Shown here: in pieces, positions 51,236 to 60,573 of the stretch
Layout of the letters: the number at the start of each line of letters is the position of its first letter
Position numbering within the stretch: the first letter of the stretch is position 1
Source of the DNA: CBDCUC01 sp965222485
GTDB taxonomy: Bacteria; Pseudomonadota; Alphaproteobacteria; Rhizobiales; Hyphomicrobiaceae
Reading direction: 5' to 3'
Length of the DNA stretch: 64,000 nt
NCBI GenBank assembly: GCA_965222485.1
Contig: CBDCUC010000039.1
Location: forward strand, 310,001-374,000
Notes under the pieces: generated by a model
What the model was told of the DNA's origin: nothing
The model's database searches: none
Seen by the model: the letters and a program-made list of their open reading frames with translations, nothing else
Position numbers and translations under genes: made by a program

Positions 51236-53044
51236 TTGAAACGCCCGAAGACAAATTCAGCCGACCTCTCAGATGACGAGACAACAGGGAAAAGACGATC
51301 CCTGGCTCCGCTAGCTGCGTTGAAGCCTTACATCCTGCGTTACCCACTCATTTTGTCTCTCGCAGGAGTGGCACTCGTCGTTTCCGCTGGCGCGATGCTC
51401 GTTATTCCGATGGCAGTGAGGCGCATGATCGACTTTGGCTTCGTGGCGTCTGATGACGCGCTGATCAATCAGTACTTCACGATGCTAATCGCCATCGGCA
51501 CGCTGCTTGCGGTGTCAAGTGCATCGAGGTTCTACTTTGTTCACTGGCTCGGCGAGCGCGTGGTAGCAGATTTGCGCGACGACGTGTTTGCACATTTGTC
51601 GAAGGTGGGACCGGCGTTTTTTGAAACGACGCACTCCGGCGAAGTGATGAGCCGATTGACTGCCGACACGACCCAGATCAAAGCTGCCGCCGGATCCTCT
51701 CTCAGCCAGGCGCTTCGCAGTTCGATCATGCTCGTCGGCGCGATGATCATGATGTTCGTGACCAGCACGGAATTGTCCACCTTAGTCCTTGTCGCTATTC
51801 CCGCAATTGTTTTGCCGTTGATGGCTTACGGCCGCGTCGTCAAACGTTTGTCACGCAAGGCGCAGGACAGTCTTGCCGAAGCCTCTGCATATGCGGCCGA
51901 GAATTTGTCTGAAGTTCGAACCATGCAGGCGTTTGCGCACGAGGAGGCGGTATCCCGTCGTTTCGCCGGTGCGGTTGAGGATGCATTCAACGCCGCAAAG
52001 GATAGATTGATGGCGCGCGCCGGGCTCACCGCTCTGGCAATCGCGCTCCTCACGACAAGTATCGTTGCAATTTTGTGGTATGGCGCATCAAGCGTTGTGT
52101 CGGGCGAGATGACGGGCGGACGCCTCGGTCAGTTTGTTCTCTACACTGTTTTTGCTGCCGGCGCCTTGGCACAACTTTCAGAAGTTTGGGGTGAACTCGC
52201 CCAAGCGGCCGGCGCCTCGGAGCGATTGATGGAGCTCTTGGATGTGGTGCCGCAAATCCGGTCGCCCAAATCGCCCGTTGCATTACCGCAGCCACCGCGC
52301 GGCGATTTGAGTTTTTCCGATGTTGGTTTTCGCTACCCGAGCCGCCCGGATGTGGCGGCACTTTCAGAGGTGTCGTTTACAGTTGAGCATGGCGAGACAG
52401 TTGCGCTTGTCGGTCCGTCCGGTGCAGGTAAGTCCACCATTTTCAATCTTCTGCTGCGATTTTACGATCCCGATTCCGGCGTCGTTTCCATTAACTCGAT
52501 TCCAGTTGATCAGGTGGCAATCCCCGATCTTCGCGGGCGCATATCCGTTGTCCCGCAGGACGTGGCGCTCTTCGCCGACACGATATTTGAAAATATCCGC
52601 TACGGTTCACCCGATGCGTCATTACCTGATGTCAAAAAGGCAGCTGTCGCCGCCCAGGCAGATGCGTTCATTAGAGAACTGGCCGACGGGTATCAGACCC
52701 GTCTGGGCGAACGCGGTGTAACGCTGTCGGGCGGTCAACGCCAACGCATTGCCATTGCACGTGCGATTTTAAAGGACGCCCCAATCCTGCTGCTTGATGA
52801 GGCCACAAGCGCGCTTGATGCCGAAAACGAGCTTGCCGTGCAAAAGGCATTGGAAGGCGTGATGAAAGACCGAACCACATTGGTCATTGCCCATCGCCTG
52901 GCGACGGTTCAAAAGGCAGACCGCATTCTGGTCATGAAAGAGGGCCGGATAGTAGAAGAGGGCGACCATAACGGGTTGACTGCCGCTGGTGGTCTGTATA
53001 GCCGCTTGGCGAAGCTTCAGTTCGCCAAAGAAGCGGCGGAGTAG
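51236..53044 (+). CDS. MsbA-related ABC exporter (fused permease and ATPase)
   Basis: This is a half-size ABC exporter of 602 residues that should work as a homodimer. The N-terminal part has six membrane segments (about 30-310), with YFVHWLGERVVADLRDDVFAHL. The ATPase has Walker A GPSGAGKST, Q-loop VVPQDVALF, signature LSGGQRQRIAIARAIL, Walker B ILLLDEATSALD and H-loop IAHRLATV. It fits the TIGR02204 group, common beside rpmE in alphaproteobacteria; the transported molecule, perhaps lipid, is unknown. The TTG at 51236 is the best start, as no in-frame ATG precedes the first membrane segment. Confidence 0.92.
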   Translation: MKRPKTNSADLSDDETTGKRRSLAPLAALKPYILRYPLILSLAGVALVVSAGAMLVIPMAVRRMIDFGFVASDDALINQYFTMLIAIGTLLAVSSASRFYFVHWLGERVVADLRDDVFAHLSKVGPAFFETTHSGEVMSRLTADTTQIKAAAGSSLSQALRSSIMLVGAMIMMFVTSTELSTLVLVAIPAIVLPLMAYGRVVKRLSRKAQDSLAEASAYAAENLSEVRTMQAFAHEEAVSRRFAGAVEDAFNAAKDRLMARAGLTALAIALLTTSIVAILWYGASSVVSGEMTGGRLGQFVLYTVFAAGALAQLSEVWGELAQAAGASERLMELLDVVPQIRSPKSPVALPQPPRGDLSFSDVGFRYPSRPDVAALSEVSFTVEHGETVALVGPSGAGKSTIFNLLLRFYDPDSGVVSINSIPVDQVAIPDLRGRISVVPQDVALFADTIFENIRYGSPDASLPDVKKAAVAAQADAFIRELADGYQTRLGERGVTLSGGQRQRIAIARAILKDAPILLLDEATSALDAENELAVQKALEGVMKDRTTLVIAHRLATVQKADRILVMKEGRIVEEGDHNGLTAAGGLYSRLAKLQFAKEAAE

Positions 53045-53167
53045 GCTGATGGCCCGGGAGGCCCATGTGCTGCGAAGAATTTCTGCCGCGTCGCAACGTT
53101 GCTAGCCGCAGATTCAGCCTTGCGAAAGAGTACGTAAAGCTCGGAAATCAGGCACCCGCCAATGGCC

Positions 53168-54571
53168 TTAGGCCGGTGCCCGTGATGCGCCGTTGGCCTT
53201 GCTTTTAGCCTTTTTCTTGGCGGCCTTCTTTGCCTTGATCTCCGCCTCGGTGTGGTCCCATCTGATCTCTTCTTCGCGATCGTCTTGAAGCGCCCGGTAA
53301 GGCAATCCCACAGCCGTGCTCTTGCCTCCGGTACGGCGCTTGAATTGGACCGCTCTGATCATCTCGCGAATGCGCGGTTGAATTTCCGTGCGCCAGCGCC
53401 TCCCGTTGAACACGCCATAGTGCCCCACGCCGGGCTGCACATAGTGATAACGGTCGCCATCGGGAATATTGGAACACAGCGACTGGGCGGCCTCGGTCTG
53501 CCCCAGCCCGCAAATGTCATCCTTTTCCCCCTCGATAGTCAGCAGCGCCGTTTTGCGAATTGCACTGCAATCAACGAGTTCGCCCCGGTGCATCATGGTG
53601 CCATCCGGAAGCGCGTGATCTTTGAATACCGCCTTGATGGTCTGCAGGTAGAATTCCGCAGGTAGGTCCATCACGGCCAGATACTCTTCATAGAATTCGC
53701 GGTGCTGGCGTACCGAGTCGCAATCGCCTTTGACCAGGTCATTGAACAGGTCCACGTGTGCCTGTGTGTGCCTCTCAAGGTTCATCTGCATGAACCCGGT
53801 CAGCTGAATGAAGCCGGGATAAACACGGCGCATGAAACCGGGATTGGGGAACGGAACATGAAGGATCACGTTATTCTCGAACCACTCAATTGGCTTATCC
53901 TGCGCCAGATTGTTTACGATCGTTGGATTGCGCCGCGTATCGATCGGCCCGCCCATCAAGGTCAATGAGGCTGGCTGAATGGGGTCGTCGCGCTTTGCCA
54001 TGACGGCGGCGGCGGCAAGCACTGGCACGGCAGGCTGGCAGACGGCGATGACGTGAGTTTCGCCACCGAGGACTTGAATGAATTCTATGATGTAGTCGAT
54101 GAAGTCATCAAGATCGAAGGGCCCTTCCGAAAGTGGGACGTCGCGGGCGTCCGACCAATCGGTGATATAGACGTCATGCTCCGGAATCATCGCTTCAACC
54201 GTACCGCGCAGCAAGGTCGCGTAGTGTCCCGACATCGGCGCAACAAGGAGCACCTTGGGGTCATCTCTTTTTCCCGCAACCGCTACATCGCGCTTGAAGT
54301 GCAATAAGCGGCAGAACGGTTTTGATAAAGCGACTTCCTTAGTGACCGGAACCTTTAGGCCGGAAATCATCGTCTCCTTGATTCCAAAGCTGGGCTTGCC
54401 ATAGCGCTTGGTCATGCCGTCAAAGACTTCGCACGCGGCCGAAATGGACTTACCCACTGGGGTTTGCGACATTGGATTGAAGGGTGCATCCATTTGCATC
54501 TTCAATGTTTGCGCAAACATCCGCATGGGAGCGAGAAATGCGTGAGCCATTTCGTAGGCGTGGTAATTCAT
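53168..54571 (-). CDS. phaZ: Intracellular polyhydroxybutyrate depolymerase
   Basis: PhaZ breaks down stored polyhydroxybutyrate granules. The 467-residue protein fits the TIGR01849 group. The start NYHAYEMAHAFLAPMRMFAQ and KVLLVAPMSGHYATLLRGTVEAMIPEHDVYITDWSDARDVP are typical, and the nucleophile is Cys in VIAVCQPAVPVLAA, as in this family; a late GVGHYGVFNGRRWR supplies the His. The last 20 residues form a Lys/Ala tail (IKAKKAAKKKAKSKANG) like histone H1 tails, not usual for the enzyme core. ATG 54571 has GGAGA upstream. No PHB synthase gene lies nearby. Confidence 0.9.
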   Translation of the reverse strand: MNYHAYEMAHAFLAPMRMFAQTLKMQMDAPFNPMSQTPVGKSISAACEVFDGMTKRYGKPSFGIKETMISGLKVPVTKEVALSKPFCRLLHFKRDVAVAGKRDDPKVLLVAPMSGHYATLLRGTVEAMIPEHDVYITDWSDARDVPLSEGPFDLDDFIDYIIEFIQVLGGETHVIAVCQPAVPVLAAAAVMAKRDDPIQPASLTLMGGPIDTRRNPTIVNNLAQDKPIEWFENNVILHVPFPNPGFMRRVYPGFIQLTGFMQMNLERHTQAHVDLFNDLVKGDCDSVRQHREFYEEYLAVMDLPAEFYLQTIKAVFKDHALPDGTMMHRGELVDCSAIRKTALLTIEGEKDDICGLGQTEAAQSLCSNIPDGDRYHYVQPGVGHYGVFNGRRWRTEIQPRIREMIRAVQFKRRTGGKSTAVGLPYRALQDDREEEIRWDHTEAEIKAKKAAKKKAKSKANGASRAPA

Positions 54572-54985
54572 AATTCGTCTCCACAACGGGCCCCGCCGTG
54601 CGGACTATGTGTCCGTTCGCCAGGCCTGTCTGTACCAAACGAAACCGCCAGACGCCGCCGCGTCCACGCGCTTCCCGAGTAATCTATCGGATGCCCCCCA
54701 AAAGCCTATCACGGCTGATGCGTGCACCATCCACATCATCGCTAAACAGCCTTATCAGCAAAAGTAGTGTAACCCGGCAAATTAGAAAAGTCCTAAACAC
54801 ACGAAATAACAGAAGGTTATTGGTGAATATTGCACTATTTTGCTGGGCTTTTGGCGAGCAAATCCGGGAGAAGAGATTCGAATAGCGCTGAAATCTGGCC
54901 GGATCGGCAAATGCCGATGGCGAACCACACCCGCTGGCAGCGATCCGCAGCCATTAGATGTGAAATGCACCAAGACGCTGGCATG
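54572..54985. other. AT-rich intergenic region upstream of phaZ
   Basis: These 414 bp hold no supported gene. Around 54770-54850 the sequence is clearly AT-rich compared with its surroundings, as expected for a promoter region of phaZ (minus). No palindrome of note was found. Confidence 0.4.
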
Positions 54986-56014
54986 CTATCGATTGGTGAG
55001 CTTCAGTTCGATGCGGCGGTTCTTGCGTAGACTGTCCTCATCCAATCCAGAGTCCAGTGGCGCGAATTCACCATAGCCGGCTGCCACAAGTCGCTTCGCT
55101 GGAACACCTTGACTGATTAGGTACCTGACAACCGAAATTGCACGCGCCGTCGACAGCTCCCAGTTGGATGGAAACTGCGGACTATTGATGGGCCGCACAT
55201 CGGTGTGTCCATCAACCTGCAGCGCCCAGTCGATTTCCGCAGGAATCTGCTTCTCCAATTCGACGATTGCCGCCGCCAGTTGGTTCATGGCAGCCAGGCC
55301 TTCGACTGTCATGTCAGCCTGTCCGGACGGAAACAGTACTTCTGACTGAAAGACGAACCTGTCGCCCACAACCTGGATGTCCTTACGGCCCTTCAGCAGA
55401 TCGCGCAAACGTCCGAAGAAGTCGGATCTGTAGCGTTGCAGCTCTTGGACCTGTCGTGCCAACGCGGCATTGAGCCTCTGACCCAGGTCCTTGATGCGGC
55501 TTTGTGCCTCCCGGTCCTTCTTCTCAGATGCTTCCAACGCTTCGTTCAGTGCAGCAATTTGTCGTCGAAGCGATAGCAACTGTTGGTTTAACAGGTCGAC
55601 CTTGGCCAGAGCTTCGTTCGAGATCTTCTTTTGTTCGTCGAGGTCTTTTGTCAGCGAGGAAATTTGTGTTTCCGCTACTTTCGCTTTTTCGTCTCCGGAA
55701 AGTGCGAAGCCCGACAACTCGGTGTTTTTATCGCGCAATGACGACAACGTTGCTTGCAGCGAGGCGAGTTCATCCTCAGCGGCCTTGGTCTTACCCCTCT
55801 CCAGAGACAACAGGTTGGTCAATTCAGAAATTTGCCGATTGAGTGCTCTGAGGGCTGTGTCTTTGCCGCTTGCCTCCTGGCTCGCGAAATGCTGTGCCAG
55901 CATGAAGATAGACATTAGAAACGTGACCACCAGCAACAGCGTCGATAAAGCGTCGACGTAGCCCGGCCAGAACTCTCCATAATCGGCTCCGCGGCGGGAG
56001 CGTCCGCGCGCCAT
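54986..56014 (-). CDS. OmpA/MotB-type peptidoglycan-associated membrane protein
   Basis: The 342-residue protein has a short basic start, one membrane segment (about 23-43, YVDALSTLLLVVTFLMSIFMLAQ), a long coiled coil (about 50-200), and a C-terminal OmpA domain (about 210-342). That domain has DGHTDVRPINSPQFPSNWELSTARAISVVRYL and SLRKNRRIELKL, which binds peptidoglycan. The Asp in the membrane segment (YVDALS) matches the proton-path Asp of MotB-like stators. ATG 56014 has GGGGAGG eight bases upstream and lies four bases after the MotA-like stop. The pair probably forms one complex; it is not flagellar by context. Confidence 0.85.
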   Translation of the reverse strand: MARGRSRRGADYGEFWPGYVDALSTLLLVVTFLMSIFMLAQHFASQEASGKDTALRALNRQISELTNLLSLERGKTKAAEDELASLQATLSSLRDKNTELSGFALSGDEKAKVAETQISSLTKDLDEQKKISNEALAKVDLLNQQLLSLRRQIAALNEALEASEKKDREAQSRIKDLGQRLNAALARQVQELQRYRSDFFGRLRDLLKGRKDIQVVGDRFVFQSEVLFPSGQADMTVEGLAAMNQLAAAIVELEKQIPAEIDWALQVDGHTDVRPINSPQFPSNWELSTARAISVVRYLISQGVPAKRLVAAGYGEFAPLDSGLDEDSLRKNRRIELKLTNR

Positions 56015-56018
56015 TCGT

Positions 56019-57053
56019 CTAGCCTCCCCGGCGCCTGATGGTGTCGGTAAGGCTCCGCAGCGCATCTGAGACTATGGACTGCTGTGCGCTTTGCTCATCC
56101 ACCCATTCGCGCAAGACCTTTTGTTCCGCCCGCATCTGTGTAACGAGCTGACTTACCCCTTGCGCCAGTTCGCGCGTCGCTGGGTCGGAGCCAACGACGC
56201 CTCCGCCTTCGCCCATCCGCACATTCATTGCTTCCAGAATTCGTTGAAGGTCATAAAGCGTCGCGGACAGTTGGCGGCTGACACCTTCCGACGTTCCAGA
56301 GCCTGAACCGGGTGTAAGATCGGTAATACCCGACAACCACTCTTCCAGTTCGTTATAAAAGCGCTGGTGGGCATGGCTGGCCTGAAGTTCCAGGAAACCG
56401 AGGATCAATGAGCCGGCAAGGCCGAGAAGTGATGATGAAAAGGCCGTTCCCATCCCCTGCAGCGGTGCAGCCAATCCTGCCTTGAGGTCACCGAAAAGCT
56501 GTACGGTATCATCGGCATTTGTATCGATGGAGCCAATAGCCGATCCCACCGACTGGATTGTTTCCAACAGTCCCCAAAACGTACCAAGCAGACCCAAGAA
56601 CACCAGAAGCCCGACAAGATAGCGACCCGTATCGCGCGCTTCGTCCAGACGCGACCCAATCGAATCCATGATCGAACTCATTGATGTCGTGGACAATGAC
56701 AGCGTCCCGGTCCGGTCGCGCAACATCGTTGCCATGGGAGCGAGTAGGACTGGTTGATGCGCGATGGCAAGTCCCGGATCAGCAATGCGGAAAGCATTGA
56801 CCCAACGGATTTCGGGATAAAGGCGGACGACTTGTCGAAACGAATAAAGAATGCCGAACACAAGCACGGCAACGATCAGGCCGTTAAGACCTGGGTTGGT
56901 CATCAGTGATCGAAACAGCTGCTGATACAGAATGGCCGTCAGGAACGCGACCAGCGTCAGGAAAATGAGCATTCGGACCAGGAACAAACCCGGTGGCGTC
57001 AGTGTCCGGTGAAACGGCGCCGAGCCATAGTCGGATTGTCGCTTTCTTGCCAT
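56019..57053 (-). CDS. MotA/TolQ/ExbB-like proton channel protein
   Basis: The 344-residue membrane protein has four membrane segments (about 23-45, 55-72, 142-165 and 197-222). The last two carry the family core GLLVFLGLLGTFWGLLETIQSVG and GLAAPLQGMGTAFSSSLLGLAGSLILGFLEL. The C-terminus is soluble and helical. MotA/TolQ proteins turn proton flow into movement. Together with the OmpA-like partner (stop and start four bases apart) it is a conserved Hyphomicrobiales pair of unknown task. The ATG has GGAGGGAC upstream. Flagellar, Tol or Ton genes are absent nearby. Confidence 0.85.
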   Translation of the reverse strand: MARKRQSDYGSAPFHRTLTPPGLFLVRMLIFLTLVAFLTAILYQQLFRSLMTNPGLNGLIVAVLVFGILYSFRQVVRLYPEIRWVNAFRIADPGLAIAHQPVLLAPMATMLRDRTGTLSLSTTSMSSIMDSIGSRLDEARDTGRYLVGLLVFLGLLGTFWGLLETIQSVGSAIGSIDTNADDTVQLFGDLKAGLAAPLQGMGTAFSSSLLGLAGSLILGFLELQASHAHQRFYNELEEWLSGITDLTPGSGSGTSEGVSRQLSATLYDLQRILEAMNVRMGEGGGVVGSDPATRELAQGVSQLVTQMRAEQKVLREWVDEQSAQQSIVSDALRSLTDTIRRRGG

Positions 57054-57323
57054 TCTCGTCCCTCCGGCGCCGGTCCAGGCGCGCCCGCTTAGAACTCGTG
57101 TTCGGGCCCCGATTTAGAATTGCGCTTTTGTGCTTACAACATAGGCAAGGCGACCCCGCAATCGGGACAATAGCTGCTCTTGCCCACAAGAAACAGGCAA
57201 GATCATGCCTCAACTGCCCAATGGCTATGGCAATTTATGGTCACTTTGCAACAAATGTGTTGGGGCAACACGGCGCCACACTGCTCCAAAGACCCGCCCA
57301 ATGAGCTCGCAGTTTTGCCGCAG

Positions 57324-58109
57324 CTACCTGATCAGGGGCAACAAGGCTTTGTGAATCTGGCTGTTGGCTGCCACGATCCCACCGCTCTCAAATATCTTCT
57401 CGCCGCCTGCCGCATCACTGACACGTCCGCCCGCCTCACGCACGATGACGATCCCGGCGGCCATGTCCCAAGCCTTCAGGTTGCGCTCCCAAAAACCGTC
57501 GAAACGGCCTGCTGCTGTCCACGCCAGGTCGAGAGCCGCCGAGCCGGTCCTGCGCACGCCGGCGACCGCCTGCATCACCTTATCCATTTCCGACATAAAC
57601 TTTTCTTGGCCCGAGCGCCCTCGGTGGGGAATGCCGGTAACGATGACGGCATCCGACAATGAGCGGCGTTGCGCAACGCGTAGACGCCGGTCGTTGAGAT
57701 AGGCTCCGCTACCCTTTTCCGCCGTAAACAGTTCGTCACTTATCGGGTTATATACGACGCCGGCGATCATCCGGCCGGCGCGTTCGAGTCCGATGGAAAT
57801 GGCGAATAGCGGAATGGAGTGCAGAAAGTTCGTCGTTCCGTCGAGCGGATCGACGATGAACCGGTGTGAAGCATCACTTCCCTTTATCTCACCGCCTTCT
57901 TCCATGAGGAAGCCGTAAGTGGGACGTGCCTTTGACAATTCGCGGTGAACAATTTCTTCGGCTCTCAAGTCTGCCGCGGTGACAAAATTTGCCGGGCTTT
58001 TAACGGAGACCTGCAGGTTTTCCACTTCGCCGAAGTCGCGCGCAAGGCTGCGGCCCGCCTTGCGAGCCGCGTTGACCATCACGTTGAGCGTGGGAGAGGC
58101 GGTCGGCAT
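57324..58109 (-). CDS. suhB: Inositol monophosphatase family protein (SuhB-like)
   Basis: The 261-residue protein dephosphorylates inositol monophosphate or related sugar phosphates with Mg. It has VTAADLRAEEIVHREL, the first metal site MEEGG, the second FIVDPLDGTTNFLHSIPLFAISIGL and the third AWDMAAGIVIVREAGGRV, all intact. The N-terminus with NVMVNAARKAGRSLARDFGEVENLQVS is typical of the alphaproteobacterial form. The ribosome binding site is poor. In E. coli SuhB also acts in rRNA transcription, but that role is not shown here. It lies downstream of the sel1 gene on the same strand. Confidence 0.9.
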   Translation of the reverse strand: MPTASPTLNVMVNAARKAGRSLARDFGEVENLQVSVKSPANFVTAADLRAEEIVHRELSKARPTYGFLMEEGGEIKGSDASHRFIVDPLDGTTNFLHSIPLFAISIGLERAGRMIAGVVYNPISDELFTAEKGSGAYLNDRRLRVAQRRSLSDAVIVTGIPHRGRSGQEKFMSEMDKVMQAVAGVRRTGSAALDLAWTAAGRFDGFWERNLKAWDMAAGIVIVREAGGRVSDAAGGEKIFESGGIVAANSQIHKALLPLIR

Positions 58110-58373
58110 GAAAGTGTGTGTCCAATAGTTCTCAAAGCAAGGTGAAAAAGTCAGCGGTCAAAACAACTCGGCCGCATCCGGTATGACCGTGTGAGTGCGA
58201 ACTGTCGGGATCAACGGGCAGATGAACCGCCCCTAAACCACGCGACACGTCCGACTAGCCGCTTCTGCATCAGGTTGCAAGCAGTGAGGCCGAGTGCTGT
58301 GATCGTTTGGTGTTGGGTCCGCTCGTCAAAGTGCGACCGTATGACTGCCGTGCGGTGGCTTGCGGAGGTAACG

Positions 58374-59573
58374 TTAGCGTAGGGCCGGAACCTGCCTTTT
58401 TTCCTGCCAACTGGTTGCGGCACGTTCAGCATCCGCGCGCAATTTCTTCGGCAACGCGGCAACAATCTTATCCAGTTCTTCGTCCTTGACACCACCCGTC
58501 TTTGCGAGAAGGCGCCACTTCGCCATTTCACCGTTGTTCTTTTCTACGCCTACACCCTCACGATAGATGTGTGCCAACCGGTTCTGTGCAACTGCCAGGC
58601 CCTGCTCTGCGGCCGCCTTCATGTAGGCGACAATCTTTGTCTCGTCCTTCTTCAAACCCAGACCTTTGAGTAGCATCACGGAATATTCAAACTGCGCAGC
58701 CGCCAAACCCTGGTTCGCAGCCTTTCTGATCCATTGAGAGGCTTCGAGCGTGTCGGGGTCCACGCCCGACCCGGATTGGTACATGCCCGCTAAATCATAT
58801 TGCGCGGCTGCGAGCCCTTTCTCGGCTGCGTAACGAATATGTTGTGCGGCTCGATAATGGTTCTCCGGTTTGCCCTCGCCCTTGAGAAATAACAGTCCCA
58901 AATTGTAGTTGGCTTGGGCATGCCCGGTCAGCGCTGCCTGCTCGAAATATTGTGCGGCCTGAGCCAGATCTTTTTTTGCGCCACGGCCTTCAGCATAGAT
59001 AAGTCCGAGTGCAAACTGTGCGTTGACGTCACCAAGCTTCGCGCCCTTTGTGTACCATTTGACCGCTTCAACGTCGTCCTTGTTGACGCCCAAACCCTCT
59101 GAATGAAGTCGGCCGATAAGGGTATGCGCCGCAGCGTTTCCGTTCTTCGCTTCCTCTTTTGCAAGCTTATGCGCCGTTAGATACTGGCCTTTGTCAAAAG
59201 CGATGTAGGCGGCGTCGCTTTGATTTCTTTTCTTGGTGACGGGCTGTGCTTTTTTCTCAGCCGGTTTGCGTTTGCCAGGAGACGACTTGGTATGCGTGCT
59301 CGATTGCGGTTTGGCTTGCGCTTGGCGGTGCGTTGCAGCCCTTTTCGATTTCGTCTTACCCACTGTTTCGGTATTGGCTGCGCCGCGGGTGGCGTCGTTT
59401 GACTTTTCAGTCTTTGCTGCCGCCGTTTCAGGCTCCGACCTATGCACCCAGGAACTTGTCTCTGCCTGTGCGATGGAAGAGGCTGCGAACAAACATCCGC
59501 AAGCACAGGCCACAACACGGCCCATAACGGCACGGAATGAAACCAACTGCGTCGAGAGAGTGCCCCTCTTCAT
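58374..59573 (-). CDS. Exported Sel1-repeat protein
   Basis: The 399-residue protein has a signal peptide (about 1-37, ending SIAQA), a Lys/Ala/Thr-rich region (about 40-120), and then about seven Sel1-like helical repeats (about 125-365), such as AQFALGLIYAEGRGAKKDLAQAAQYFEQAA and AQYDLAGMYQSGSGVDPDTLEASQWIRKAA. Sel1 repeats bind other proteins; some related exported proteins act in envelope or exopolysaccharide control. Its ATG overlaps the ThiE-like stop by four bases, so both are co-translated. The partner is unknown. Confidence 0.88.
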   Translation of the reverse strand: MKRGTLSTQLVSFRAVMGRVVACACGCLFAASSIAQAETSSWVHRSEPETAAAKTEKSNDATRGAANTETVGKTKSKRAATHRQAQAKPQSSTHTKSSPGKRKPAEKKAQPVTKKRNQSDAAYIAFDKGQYLTAHKLAKEEAKNGNAAAHTLIGRLHSEGLGVNKDDVEAVKWYTKGAKLGDVNAQFALGLIYAEGRGAKKDLAQAAQYFEQAALTGHAQANYNLGLLFLKGEGKPENHYRAAQHIRYAAEKGLAAAQYDLAGMYQSGSGVDPDTLEASQWIRKAANQGLAAAQFEYSVMLLKGLGLKKDETKIVAYMKAAAEQGLAVAQNRLAHIYREGVGVEKNNGEMAKWRLLAKTGGVKDEELDKIVAALPKKLRADAERAATSWQEKRQVPALR

Positions 59574-60262
59574 GCCTGTCTCCGTGGTGTAGCACTCAAG
59601 GCTATGTCTACGGCACCAACCGCATCGTCAACGGTTGCGACAAGATCCGCACCCGCCAGACCGGTTGGTAGATCAAGCGCAACATAATCCGCGCCCGCGG
59701 CGGCCAGTGCACGCATGGCCTCCAAGCCATCGACATCGCACGCGACGCACGGTACCTCGAAGATCTCCGCCCACCAGTCGACCAGTTCGATCTGGCGACG
59801 CAGTGCTGTTTCGCGATCTTCAACATGCGCTGGTACGCCGAAGGCGACATAATCGGCAGCCTTCTCGCCAATTGACATGGCATCATGGCGTGAACGACCG
59901 ACGTCCGCGCCAATGATGTGTCTCGTACCCAGAATATCGCGCGCGTTTTCATAGCGCTCGCCAATATCTTGCGACCAGCCCAGATGCATGCCATCAGCCT
60001 TAACGATCCTGACGAGGTCGGCGTCATCCAAAAGGATTGCCGCGATGTCGGCCGACTGCAGCGCCTCCACCATGGGCAGAACAGTTCGTGCCTCAAGCAG
60101 GGTCTCCGGCGCCGGTTTGATCAATACCGAGCCCAAGCCTGCAGGCCCCCATGAGCATGATTTAATCAGGGCTTCCAGGCGCGCAAGCACGGCTGGATCC
60201 TTAGCCGCTTGAACGACAGGGTATAGGCCGCAACCAGGATCAGATTCCGCCGCTGACATCAC
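59570..60262 (-). CDS. ThiE/TenI-like thiamine phosphate synthase family protein
   Basis: The 230-residue protein has the TIM-barrel fold of ThiE/TenI, with CGLYPVVQAAKDPAVLARLEAL, AAILLDDADLVRIVKADGMHLGWSQDI, IIGADVGRSRHDAMSIGEKAADYVAFGVP and AAGADYVALDLPTG. True ThiE has HLGQ(E/D)D and a conserved phosphate loop near GPIFxTxTK; here the corresponding parts are HLGWSQD and AFGVPAHVED, so the match is only partial. This variant is common next to fba and sel1 genes in related bacteria. Thiamine synthesis is therefore uncertain. Confidence 0.75.
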   Translation of the reverse strand: MMSAAESDPGCGLYPVVQAAKDPAVLARLEALIKSCSWGPAGLGSVLIKPAPETLLEARTVLPMVEALQSADIAAILLDDADLVRIVKADGMHLGWSQDIGERYENARDILGTRHIIGADVGRSRHDAMSIGEKAADYVAFGVPAHVEDRETALRRQIELVDWWAEIFEVPCVACDVDGLEAMRALAAAGADYVALDLPTGLAGADLVATVDDAVGAVDIALSATPRRQA

Positions 60263-60573
60263 TCATTCCCGCGCGCTTAAGACTGCATGACTTGCCTGGC
60301 CGGACGGCCAGACATCAGCCACCGCAATGCTTAAAGCTACATCCTCGCTGCAAGCTTGTTGACTGGTGCAACAGCCGCCAACGGGTTCGAAGTGCGATGA
60401 CTTAGAATGGCCCTTGAGGCTATCAATGCTGAAGGCGGCAAAAAAGCGGCTGCCGCACACGGAGCGCGAAGCTGTTCGCCTTGAAGCTCAACCAGTAGGG
60501 CTCTAACAGGCACGAGGTCGCACCGGTTTTTCCCGCGGACCTCTCATCGTCGAGAACCACCGGCAGCCGATGA
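60263..60573. other. Intergenic region between fba and the ThiE-like gene
   Basis: No supported gene is present in these 311 bp. A small hairpin CTGGCC-GGAC-GGCCAG (60296-60311) lies 34-49 bp before the ThiE-like start. No obvious terminator follows fba, so read-through into the next genes is possible. Confidence 0.4.

Noticed and set aside
54986..57053. Zorya anti-phage system (ZorA/ZorB are MotA- and MotB/OmpA-like)
   Set aside because: No ZorC, ZorD or ZorE genes are nearby, and the pair lies in a conserved housekeeping block beside suhB and fba.
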